DNA of 64,000 nt, taken from positions 62,835,593 to 62,899,592 of the forward strand of contig CM056738.1 of NCBI GenBank assembly GCA_029844215.1, in the 5' to 3' direction. The position numbers were made by a program, and so were the translations under genes. Origin of the DNA: Przewalskia tangutica (taxonomy: Eukaryota; Streptophyta; Magnoliopsida; Solanales; Solanaceae). Below, piece after piece: positions 25,201 to 35,601 of this stretch (the first letter of the stretch is position 1; every line of letters begins with the position of its first letter). The notes beneath the pieces were generated by a model that saw only the letters and a list, made by a program, of their open reading frames with translations, was not told the origin of the DNA and did not search any database.

Positions 25201-25715
25201 GAGGGAGTGTTTTGAGTCTAGGAATTTGCTCAAGTGTGGATGAAATAACTCATCAACTAAGGGGGTATTTATAGGGCACTCAAAGGCCAAGATTGAGCCA
25301 AGTGGTAGGCAAGTGTAAGGTGAAGATTAAGCCATGTGTTGTGTGGGTCCCACTTGGTCATCCACTCCACAAAATATCTCACAAACATTGACCAAACATT
25401 TTAGGCACAAAAGATGAAAAAAACGTGCAAGCCTAGAAGCTTCCACCAAGGAAATTTCGTCCAACCTTGGACACCTAAGGGTGACACATGTCGCCCTCCA
25501 ATTGGTCCAAAATGTTTCGTCTCTCGGAAAAATCCGTAAAAATAATAAATGACATAGCCGGAATTTTCCCTACAAAAGCTGTGGAAACGTTTCGCCGGAA
25601 AATGACTCTTTTCGGCACTTGTGCACAAAAATAATTTCGGCCAAGCACTTTATCTCAAGTTCGAATTTTCTACGTACGTCCATACGTACATACTCTGAAA
25701 ATACGGGGTATAACA
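22275..25715 (-). repeat. 5' LTR of element C
   Basis: It is 3,441 bp long, TGTCACGAC...GGGGTATAACA on the plus strand. It includes a telo-box (24953-24961), a minus-strand TATA box (25266-25273), the GAG|GTAAATAT donor-like site near 24804, and a U5 hairpin with TGGCGG/CCGCCA arms (22520-22539). Its acceptor-like site has lost the AG (it reads CTACTTGGGTGCC). Confidence 0.92.
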
Positions 25716-26056
25716 ACCTGCCCATAGTATCATTTAGCAATCCTACTCCTGGGACTATTTCACCCGCAAGGGCCGTATGGACCCGCATGAGGTATTCCTC
25801 GCATAGACTGTATCCGCCCGCATAGGTCGTGTGGACCCGCATGAGGTATTCCACGCATAGGACTATTTCACCCACTTAGGCCCTACGCGACTGCAATGAG
25901 CAAATACGCCATGCTCGCATCATGGGTAGCAAATCCATGGAGTGGTATAACGTCTTGGGGGTTTACCCCGCATTTATACTCAGGAGGTTGTATAACGTCT
26001 TGGGGGTTTACCCCGCATTTATACTCAGGAGGTGGTATAACGTCTTGGGGGTTTAC
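25716..26056 (-). repeat. Minus-strand LTR I, second segment
   Basis: This continues 21019 after element C. It carries GC-rich tandem units (ggacccgcatgaggtattcc, 25790-25860) and about 2.5 units of a ~54-bp repeat containing gtataacgtcttgggggttta (25947-26056). It is interrupted by solo LTR H after tttac at 26052-26056. Confidence 0.85.
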
Positions 26057-26476
26057 TGTTATACCCCGTATTTCCAGAGTATGTACGTGAGGGCGTACAT
26101 AGAAAAATTTGAGCCTTAAATTAGGCAAGGGACGAAAATTTTGTTCACAACTACCAAAAATAATTGTTTTCCGACGAAACGTTTTCCAAACTTTGCGAAG
26201 GGAAAAATACGGCTATGCCATTTATTATTTTTGCGGATTTTTCCGAGAGATGAAATATTTTGGACCAACGAGAGGGCGACACTTGGCCCTCAAGTGGACG
26301 ACAAAGCCATGTGAGTTCTTGGCAAGTTTTTGTGTTGATTTTTGGTCAAGGAGTTGGTAGGATATTTTTGTAGATATTTTGTGTAGTAGATGAGCAAGTG
26401 GGGCCCACAAACACATGTCTAAATCTTCACCTTACACTTGCCCACCACTTGTCTAAATCTTGGCCATTGATTGGCC

Positions 26477-26484
26477 TATAAATA
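26477..26484 (+). promoter_or_regulatory. TATA box of solo LTR H
   Basis: TATAAATA, 420 bases from the LTR start, followed by CT-rich sequence and a telo-box AAACCCTAA at 26777-26785. Confidence 0.7.
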
Positions 26485-28217
26485 CCCCTCCAATGCAAGA
26501 CTTATTCTTCATCCACACTTGTGAAATTCCAAGGAAAATACTCCCTCCCCTTTGTGTAGATTTCGTCCAAAGCCTCCCCTCCCCTCCTCGAGAGCCTACG
26601 AACCCCTTTGCCTAGTTGTTTTCGTAAAATACCCCCCCTCCCTTGGTAGAAAAGTATTCTACAAGTATTGTTACTATTCCAAAATACCTTGGCCCAAATA
26701 CCTTGTAGTATTCCAAGGTTACACCTATACTAAAAGCCCAGAAATACTATTATACTTCCCTTCAGTCACAAAAACGAAACCCTAAGGAAAATCTTCATAG
26801 TCGGTTGAAGTGTTAAGTAGAAGTTGTGTAGAACTTCTAAGGGTTGTTTGGAGCGGGTTGGAGCGTTCAGAATAGGAGCTAAACGTTGCTCAGGATCGAC
26901 ATTAAAACTTGGATAATTTTGGGCTTATCGAGGTAAATAATCTTGCCCCCCTATTGTAATTGGAAATTACATGTTGTAGTAATATATAGTTGAAGTATAC
27001 TATATATAGAATGATTATTGAAAAGAATTGAACTGTAATTACATAGAAGGATATTAAAGAAGAGAATTGGACTGTAATTACACTGTATAGAAGGATGTTA
27101 AAAGGAATTGAACTGTACTTACATAGGACTGTATTTACAGTAGACTTGTGTAGTATTACTGTGAAGTAGAATTGTACACGTCCGGTTAGACGTGTAACCC
27201 CCCCCCCCCCGGTTGGCTTGGTAGCCGGCCTCGATAGAGGAGGAGATTTGAGTGGTTGCGGGGCGGGAGGTACTGCCGAATTTTCTGTAGAATATTCTAC
27301 GAAGAGATCTATGAGTTGATAGACGTTTTATGGCCATTATAGGTGGAAGTACTACGAGTAGCGTATTCTACTTGAAGAGTGGAAAAGGCTAGCAGGGTTA
27401 CAGTATTGTGGAGCGTATTGCTAATTGTCGATAATCGTCGCGAGGTATGTGAACCTCTTCCTATCCTTTCTAGCATGATGTTTTGGTAAACTATGTAGTA
27501 CGGTAGACGTACATGTGTTAAATGAATTTGGTTGGTTTAAAACATAGGGTGTTATAATAGCTTTATGAGAAGTTAGTTATAACGACTCTATGTAGGTAAA
27601 AGAATGGTTTATTGATTGAAGAAGTTAAGAGACTTGATCTTGAAAGATAAGAGACTTAACTTAATTGACTTGATATGAATTTTGTTAAAAAGTTGTGAAA
27701 CCTCATTCGTGAGTAATGAGTACTTGGTTTTAATGAATAATGTTTTACTGACTTCGGAAATGAGAATAAGGGTCGAACAAACCACTGCAGCGCTAATAAA
27801 GGAAAATGTATTGACTAATTAATTATATGAAAACCAGTAGAAACCTCCATCTGCATAGAAGCTAAGATGAGACAAAATGATATTACATTTCCTAGATCAT
27901 GGCTGCTTTAATAAGATTGTTATAAACAAGGATAACCTACTCACACATAAGACATATATTACTCAACTGTTTTAAAAGGAGAATTATGTTATTAAAAAAT
28001 TAAGACTATGAACTATGAAACCTTTCGAAAATAAGAAATGTGAATATTTGAAATTAGGCAAACTTGAACTTTTGGAAAAGAATGTTGTTACTTGACTTTA
28101 AGAAGGAAAGTGTTTTGGTTTAAAAAGAATGGCATAATGTTACCTTAGTTGTTTTAAAAGGAACATATGGTATTACCTTAATCTGTCTTAAAAGAGCATT
28201 TAAATGTTATGACTACA

Positions 28218-28640
28218 CGACTACCACGTCCATGGGATGGACCGGGAATGTATTTCACTAGACTACCGCGTTCATGAGATGAACCGGGAATGTATTTCAC
28301 TCGACTACCGCGTCCATGGGATGGACCGGGAATGTATTTCACTCGACTACCGCGTCCATGGGATGGACCGGGAATGTATTTCACTCGACTACCGCGTTCA
28401 TGAGATGAACCGGGAATGTATTTCACTCGACTACCGCGTTCATGAGATGAACCGGGAATGTATTTCACTCGACTACCGAATTCATGCGAGATGAGCAGAA
28501 TGTATTTCACACGACTACCGAGTCCATGGGATGGACCGGGAATGTATTCCACACGTTTCTATACCGAGTCCATGAGATGGGCCGGGAATGTATTCCATAC
28601 GATGCGACACTGGGTCCATGAGATGGGCCGAGACATGTTA
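28218..28640 (+). repeat. 42-bp minisatellite in solo LTR H, about nine to ten units
   Basis: Units read accgggaatgtatttcac followed by tcgactaccgcgt and a near-palindromic catgggatgg or catgagatga piece. The period is 42 bp, and outer units are diverged. It is the reverse-complement relative of the 33-bp array in LTR B, with nine extra bases per unit. Frames stay open on both strands only because 42 is divisible by three. Confidence 0.9.
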
Positions 28641-29275
28641 TACGTATCACATGATTTATACCTAGACTGCCGGCAGTGAGGAAGGAGTTCCACGGGCATG
28701 AAGGATGACTTGAGGCGTGAGTCCCCGACAGCGTGGATCGCTTTTATATTGTGAACCGTAGTTTTGTTATCATACATGTCTCCTGTTTTATATAGACTGT
28801 TATGATTTCATTTACGATTTTTCGTTTCACATACTTGGTACTGTTGTAATCGACCTTCGGGGCTGCGTTCATGCCGCAGGTAGAGGTACATCAGTTGTGG
28901 ATCCTCGCTCATAGGATCACAGTTCAGCGTGTTGGGAAGCCCCGTTTCTTCGGAGGCTTATCTTTTGGTATGTTACCCTGAGTCTGTAGGGTCTTGTACA
29001 TTCAGGGGTATGGCGGGGCCCTGTCCCGTCATAGTTGTTGTTATAAAACTCTTAGAGGTCTGTAGTACTGTTGTGGGCAGAGTTTGTAAAAAGGATAACT
29101 GTTCGGCTTTTTTTATGTATATATACACAGAAGGCAACTGTTTTGGTTGGCCTGTTTATTTATCATATCTCTTGTTTCATGTTTATGTTTTATTTCCGCT
29201 GATTTTCTCTGATGTTGTATCACTAGGGTGCCCAGGGTAAGGCACCAGTCACGGGCGCGGGTTCGGGTCGTGACA

Positions 29276-30066
29276 TTTACCCCGCATTTATACTCATAAC
29301 CTAGCTCAATCGGCTATCATACATAACATAAGAACTACCGGCTTATCATACATAACATAAGCACTACCGTCTTATCATACATAACATAAGCACTACCGTC
29401 TTATCATACATAACATAAGCACTACCGGCTTATCATACATAACATAAGCAAGTTAAGAAATCCCCTAACTTCCTATTATCTTGTTCACATACACTCTCAT
29501 TTTAGTTTACTTAAGGCACTAACATGTCATTATAAAATCCGGGAATTTAACCCAACGTACTACGTGCCTCTACTCCTTTAAAATGATTCTCTTTCAAATA
29601 AAACTTCCAAGATACTAATAACCGTAGTATCAAGTCATATCTACTTTTCAAGATAAGTCACAATACCTTTTAGAAATACATTTATAGGCTTATAAATCAA
29701 GTGAATTCTTTCTTTAAAACCTTAAGCAATTGGTACCTTTAAAACAATTTGCCCTTCTTTATTTCAAGTCATTTCTTTGCTTACATTACTGGAGGAAACC
29801 ATTCTTTTAATCTTTCATAAAGTTGTTAAAACCAACTTCCCATAAAGCCGTTATAACTCTTTATGTCTTAGACAAATTCATTCCTTTTATAACCAAGAGA
29901 CTTATACTTTCAAATCAATTTACATAGCTTTCAAAAATACTTCTAGTCTCTTAACTTTTGAAATCAAGCTTCCTTAACTCTAGAAATCAAGTCTCTTATC
30001 TTTATAATTTCAAGAAATCAGTACTTTCTAAATCAAGTATTCTATACCTTTAAATCAATTCATTTC
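29276..30066 (-). repeat. Minus-strand LTR I, third segment
   Basis: It resumes after solo LTR H with tttac. It has five units of a ~28-bp repeat (cttatcatacataacataag) at 29325-29455, then AT-rich sequence equivalent to 31700-31950 in reverse. It is cut at 30066 by the 5' LTR of element D, so the U3 end is not seen, and it does not reappear to the right. Confidence 0.83.
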
Positions 30067-32898
30067 TGTTACACCCCGTATTTACAGGACATGTTTTAAG
30101 AACGTACGTGAGAATCCCAAATGTTAAGATTAGAAACTTGTAAAAATTTATCGCAATTATGGAATTGTCGGAAAACGTAATATTGTGACGAATGGGAGGG
30201 CGACACGTGTCACCCCCCCTTATGTAGCCTTGGACGATTTAGGCATGGCCAAAAGGGTCATTTGACCTTTGTTAGGATGACTAAGTCTTGCAACTTGAAG
30301 AGCTTGATAATATTGACTTGGTCAATGGGGCCACAAGTCTTGATATTTAAAAGAACTCCATCCAAGCCACACATTTGTGCACATCTTGACCCTCCATTGA
30401 ACTATATAGTAGTACTAGTAGCAAGACTAACTTTAACACTTAGAAAAAATTTCAAGAATTTGAATAACTCCTTAGTGAAGCTCTCGGGTTCTCTATATCC
30501 CAACAAGAAAAAACTTTGTTTGTTGTCCATTTAGCTCCACACTTTAAACCAAGGTTCATGAGGGTATTGTAAGGGTATCTCAATAGAAAAATCCCGGAAA
30601 AAAGATAGTTTTCGTATTAGTCGCAAGATGAAAACCTAGTTGCTTTTCTAGGTTTTGTTTGGAAGATTGAAGGAAAGTTGTTTGTGTTATTCAAAGGGTC
30701 TCAAGTGGCGGATTGAAGTGTCTAGAAGAGGCTCTAAGTTGCTAAGGAGCGACTTCAGATTTGAAGTTGGACTAAGACACGTTGAGGTAATAATCTTGTC
30801 TCTTAAAGTGTTAGAAGATTATATATTGTTGTTAGCCTTACTTGTTTGCTAGCATGAAGTATATGTGTTGACGTTTTATAAGTATTATGGATGATTGTAG
30901 CCTAAAATCCGAAATGTCATATAAGCCACTTGAAGTTGGATTACAAATTGGTCGTTAATTAGAATCGTCGCATGTTACTTACTTGAAGATTATAGTAGTT
31001 ATAATCGATTGCGACTTGATATCATGTTATGCTAACAATTTGGATTAAAAAGGAAATTGGATAAGAATTGGTGTTATTGTATCTCAAGTTGCTGAATTGG
31101 CCTAGTAGTTTGTATTAGTTTGATATCGTTTGTGGGGCGGAATTTTACACGTCTACTAGGCGTGTAATCCCCTATTGTTAATTGCATTGTTGGGCCTTAA
31201 ATGTGTCGTGTTTGGTTATTGAATTCGGCCTTGAAAAAGGTGGCAAAGTATGTAGAAACAAAGGAGGTGCTGTCCGATTTTCCGTAGAATTTAGTGACTT
31301 TGCACTTATAATATTCTACGTTTGAAGTAAGACGTTAATAGACGTATTGTGGACATTATAGGTTGACATACTACGGGCGGGATATTGTACTTAGCAAGTG
31401 GATTGACCCGAAGAGGTATATAGAACTTTCCTATCTTTTGAGCATGAATAGTTGCACGTATATAGTACGGTAGACGTACAAGATCTTGATATCCTTTACT
31501 AGTTTTATGAATAGCCAAGTTGGGTGAGTAGGGAGATTAACTCACTTCTTTAAAAGTATTAAGGATGTCTTAAGTTTTTAAAGTTAAGGGACTTGAAGAG
31601 TTTTAAAGTATATGGTACTTGTTTCGTTTTAAACGTATAAGTCCCTTGGATAGGAAATTGTAATTGGCTAAGGTATAAAGTTAATATAACGACTTTATGG
31701 GAAGTTGGTTATATTAGCTTTATGGAAAGATAAATAAGGATAAATGACTTGATTTAATGAAGGCAATTTGATTTAAAGCATCAATTGCCTAAAGTTTTAA
31801 AAGAATAGGAGTACGTAGTACTTTGGGTTAAATTCCCGGATTTTATAATGACATGTTAGTGCCTTAAGTGAACTAAAATGAGAGTGTATATGAATAAGAC
31901 TAATAAGAAGTTAGGGGGATTTCTTAACTTGCTTATTTATTGTATGATAAGCCGGTAGTGCTTATGTTATGTATGATAAGCCGGTAGGGCTTATGTTATG
32001 TATGATGGCCGGTTGAGTCAGGGTAAGAGTATAAATGAGGGGTAACCCCCCAAGACGTTATACCACATGCTTCAGGGTAAGAGTATAAATGAGGGGTAAA
32101 CCACCAAGACGTTATACCACCTGTTTCCGTGGATTTGCTACCCATGATGCGAGGAATACCTCATGCGAGTCCTTATGGGCTTATGCGAGTGAAATAGTCC
32201 CATGCGGGTGGGTACAGCCTATGCGAGGAATACCTCATGCAGGTCCACACGACCTATGCGGGTGAAATAGTCCCAGGAGTAGGATTGCTTAATGATACTG
32301 CGGGCGGGTGGTCCTGCTTTGGTCGTGAGCTTCCTATTTTTATGTTGTAAGTATACTCTTAGTTACTCTCATTGTTAGTAAGACACAGTGTACTGTAATT
32401 TGATTATCACACATGTCTCCGGCTTTGTTTTAAACTTATGATGTAATTACTGATTTTCCGCTTTACATACTTAGTACATATCAGATCGACTTCTTCCTGG
32501 GCAGCGTTCATGCCGCAGGTAGGGGTAAACAGGTGGTGGATCCTCATTCTAGGATCACTGATCAGGCGTTAGAAGCTCCATTTCTCCGGAGGCTTGTCTT
32601 TTGGTACAGTCTTTCCCTGATGTGGTAGATTTATGTACATTCAGGGGTATGACGGGGCCCTGTCCCGCCACAGTTGTTATTCCTAGAGGTCTGTAGTCAC
32701 ATGTTGTTGTTTGGGGCTGTAAGAACAGAGTTATACTGTTTTACTGTTGAGTATGTATATTTTATGAAAGGCGGCCTTACCGGTTAGCCTGTGATGTTTA
32801 TTGTCTACACATGTTATATGTTGTGTATGTTCCGCTGCTATTCTCTGATGTATACAGAACGTGCCTGTAGGGCACCGCGCCCGGCCTGGGTCGTGACA
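30067..32898 (+). repeat. 5' LTR of element D
   Basis: It is 2,832 bp, TGTTACACCCCG...GGGTCGTGACA. It contains a U3 palindrome with G-box core ACACGTGT (30198-30215), a GAG|GTAATA donor-like site at 30786, direct repeats of a gataagccggtag unit (31947-32010), ~54-bp units (32020-32125), GC-rich units (32130-32290), and a short-loop terminal hairpin GGTGCC/GGCACC variant near 32860. Confidence 0.92.
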
Positions 32899-32902
32899 AA
32901 AG

Positions 32903-32913
32903 TGGTATCGAGC
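32903..32913 (+). other. Primer binding site of element D, altered
   Basis: TGGTATCGAGC, one base short of the initiator tRNA-Met complement, four bases after the LTR end. Confidence 0.85.
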
Positions 32914-33099
32914 GATTAGTCTCTGAAAGTGTCTACATCGTGTTCAGTAGTCTTGATTATCGGTGTGTTGTGCACCACATCTATAATCAGGAGGCTGCAG
33001 GACATTTAGGATTGGTTTCCATTCTTCTCTCTCTAAGATCGTGCAGTAGAGCTGTCTTATTAGGTTGAATCATCTCTGACCTATTCTTATAAAACAGTT

Positions 33100-34210
33100 A
33101 TTCCTCCACGGAAGGCGACCAGGGCCCAGAAGGGCAAGGCAGCAGCAGGAGCTGCTAGCGGTACTCAGAGGGTTACTCGGACTCAGGCACAAACTATGCC
33201 TGAGGTAGTAGGCGGGTCGGCAAGTTCAGCCACGCCGGCCGTATTAGAGGAGCCGAGAGCGGCAGTAGCTCCAGAGGTTCCAGTACCAGAGCCCCCATTT
33301 CCGCAGCCAGGAGCTGAGTATAGAGACTACGGGGAGCAGATCCGGTTATTGACCAAAGATAGTAGCAGGCAGCGATGTAAGCGAGTGGCTAACACTAGGG
33401 CCGACAGTTTGCGGATTCGGGATTTTCTGGGTTGTCATCCACCCGAGTTTTATGGTTCGAGGTCTGAGGAGGATCCGCAGGACTTCATTCGGCAGTTACA
33501 GCGGACTATGCAGGTTCTTAGGGCTTCGGAGACAGAGTCTGTTATGCTAGCCTCTTACCGGTTACGCGATATTGCGTTGAACTGGTTTGAGTCATGAGCC
33601 GCCGAGAGGTGAGGATGCTCTTCCGGTGTTTGGGAGGAGTTCACAGAGGCCTTCATGGATCACTTTTTCCTTACGAGATGAGGAGAGCCGCAGAGATAGA
33701 TTCTTGACCTTGAGGCGAGTAGAGGACTATCGCAGAGTACACTGAGTTTGACTCTTTGGCCAGGCATGCGCACACCATTGTAGCTGACATGGCGGACAGA
33801 GTTCATAGTTATGTGATGGGGCTAGACCGTCATATGATTACTGCATGCCTAGGAGTGGCTCTTCAGCCTGATATGGACATTGCCAAGATGCAGGCCTATG
33901 CGCAGGGGATAGAGGACAGATAGAGGGAGGATCAGCTTGACACCGGCCAGCCCAAGAGGGCTAGGACAGCAGGGTCTCAGGGCAGTTTTCGAGGCGGACA
34001 GCCTCAGCAGACTAGGTCCACATTCCAGCCAGCACAGAGTGCTCCTTCACGGTTTTCTGGCAGGAGGTCTGATCAGCCAGGTCATTCAGGAGCAGGTCAG
34101 GGCTCTAGGACTTCGGGGTTTCAGGGAGGCAGAAACCGTCACCGATCGAGACCACCCACATCTCAGTGTGGTCGATGCGGTAGGTCTCACCCGGGCGAGT
34201 GTCGCATGGC
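33100..34210 (+). pseudogene. gag: gag of element D, start lost and frame broken
   Basis: The reading frame begins at 33100, where other copies have ATG; here the codon is ATT, followed by PPRKATRAQKGKAAAG. It stays open to a TGA at 33595-33597 and covers the Retrotrans_gag start (PPEFYGSRSEEDPQDFI near 33439-33490, and LNWFES before the stop). After the stop the remaining core and linker are read in shifting frames. The first zinc-knuckle half CGRCGRSHPGEC is in another frame from 34167. Gag would assemble the particle and bind element RNA; this copy would give at most a fragment. Confidence 0.88.
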
Positions 34211-35084
34211 TCCGGGAGCTTGTTACTCTTGTGGCCAGCAGCGCCATTTGAGGAGAGATTGTCCATCCAGAGGCGGCGAGAGTGGTATGGTGCAGCCGAC
34301 AGGATCAGTTGTTGGGTCTTCCTCTTCTTACGGTTATGCGCCCGAGGCGTGGTGTTCACGGACCGGCAGCCGCGCAGCAGGTCGTGGTGGTGGTTCCAGT
34401 TCTAGCGGTCCACAGAATCGCATTTATTCCTTAGCTAGCCGCCAGGATCAGGAGGCTTCCCCTGACGTCGTCACAGGTACATTATTGATTTCATGCTGTG
34501 ACATATATGCTTTGATAGATCCAGGTTCTACCTTGTTCTATGTGTCCCCTCTTATTGTGGGTAGAATCGGGATAGAGCCGGTGTCGATAGAGCCTTTTGA
34601 GGTAGCTACGCCAGTGGGTGATTCGGTGTTAGCTGAGCGGGTGTATAGAGGTTGTCCGGTGTTTATTTACAGTCGTTAGACCCTTGCAGACTTGATAGAG
34701 TTGGAGATGACAGATTTTGATGTCATTATGGGTATGGACTGGTTGGCTTCTTGTTATGCCAACGTTGACTGTAGAGATAGGTTGGTCCGGTTCCAGTTTC
34801 TGGGTGAGCCAGTCATCGAGTGGAAGGACAACACAGCGTCGCCGAGGGGTAGGTTTATTTCTTACCTCAAGGCCAGGAAGATGGTGCGAAAATGGTACAT
34901 CTATCATTTGGTTCGGGTATTCGATACAGAGGCTGAGGTTCCAGTTCTTCAATCAGTGCCAGTGGTTAGGGAGTTTCCAGATGTGTTCCCAGACGATCTT
35001 CCGGGTATCCCTCCTGAGAGGGAGATTGAGTTTTGTATTGATACATTGCCAGACACTCGACCTATTTCTGCTCGCCATACGTGA
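34164..35084 (+). pseudogene. Zinc knuckle and aspartic protease of element D, one stop codon
   Basis: A single frame from 34164 contains the zinc knuckles (CGRCGRSHPGEC, then CYSCGQQRHLRRDC) and a retropepsin-like segment. The catalytic motif reads LIDPGSTLFYVS (about 34513-34548), with a proline where the family has Thr or Ser after the Asp. A TAG at 34677-34679 interrupts the frame, which then continues with FDVIMGMDWLAS (about 34710-34745) and the linker ending at 35084 with a TGA. In the family, protease cuts the Gag-Pol polyprotein. The next domain lies in a different frame, so there is a frameshift near 35080. Confidence 0.88.
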
Positions 35085-35601
35085 CGGCACCCGCCGAGTT
35101 GAGGAGTGAAGGACCACCAAAGATTTCTTTGGAAAAAGGCTTTATCAGGCCTAGTGTTTCTCCCTGGGGAGCGCCGGTTTTGTTTGTGAAAAAGAAGGAT
35201 GGGACGCTGCGTATGTGTGTTGATTATAGGCAGCTGAATAAGGTAACCATCAAGAATAGGTACCCCCTCCCCAGGATTGATGATTTGTTTGACCAGTTGC
35301 AGGGTGCGAGGTGTTTCTCCAAGATAGACCTGCGGTCTGGTTATCATCAGGTACGAGTGCGAGAGGCAGATATCCCAAAGACTGCATTCAGGACACGGTA
35401 TGGGCACTATGAGTTCAGGGTTATGTCTTTCGGTTTGACCAACGCTCCAGCGGTATTTATGGATCTGATGAACCGGGTGTTCAAGCCATTTTTGGATACT
35501 TTTGTTATAGTATTCATTGATGACATCCTGGTTTATTCGCGTACAGAGCAGGAGCATGCAGATCACTTGAGGACGGTGCTTGGGGTCCTCCGGAGCCGGC
35601 A
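35084..35601 (+). pseudogene. Reverse transcriptase of element D, truncated by the LTR
   Basis: An open frame covers the fingers and palm of a Ty3/gypsy reverse transcriptase. One can read FVKKKDGTLRMCVDYRQLN (35181-35237), YPLPRIDDLF, FSKIDLRSGYHQV, FGLTNAPAVFMDLMN and the active-site stretch FIDDILVYS (about 35515-35541), with the two adjacent Asp of the catalytic box. About 20 codons later the frame runs into TGTTACACC of the LTR at 35602. Thumb, RNase H and integrase are absent. The enzyme would copy element RNA into cDNA. The lost frame continuity with protease and the truncation make it non-functional. Confidence 0.93.

Larger units (their letters stand above)
21020..25715 (-). mobile_element. 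Element C: deleted gag-only LTR retrotransposon
   Basis: Minus-strand insertion of 4,696 bp flanked by acctg on both sides (21015-21019 and 25716-25720). It has a full 5' LTR (25715-22275), a primer binding site, a shortened gag, and then only the last about 179 bp of the 3' LTR. A deletion with a junction near 21198 removed most of the non-coding module, the polypurine tract and about 3.2 kb of LTR. Confidence 0.92.
26057..29275 (+). mobile_element. Solo LTR H
   Basis: A complete 3,219 bp LTR, TGTTATACCCCG...GGGTCGTGACA, flanked by tttac at 26052-26056 and 29276-29280, with no primer binding site or internal region. That is the signature of recombination between the two LTRs of one inserted element. 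It belongs to the same broad family as LTR B and the array LTRs. Confidence 0.93.

Noticed and set aside
27197..27210. Long C or G runs (27197, 60735, 13190, 17785) as functional G-quadruplex sites
   Set aside because: Run length varies between otherwise identical copies and is prone to sequencing error; no conserved four-run pattern is seen.
28178..28552. 124-residue repetitive open frame and its partner on the other strand
   Set aside because: Same cause, with a 42-bp period; no start context or conservation beyond the repeat.
29325..29455. Direct repeats of about 28 bp resembling a CRISPR array
   Set aside because: Units are back to back without unique spacers, lie in a plant LTR, and recur in other LTRs in the opposite orientation.
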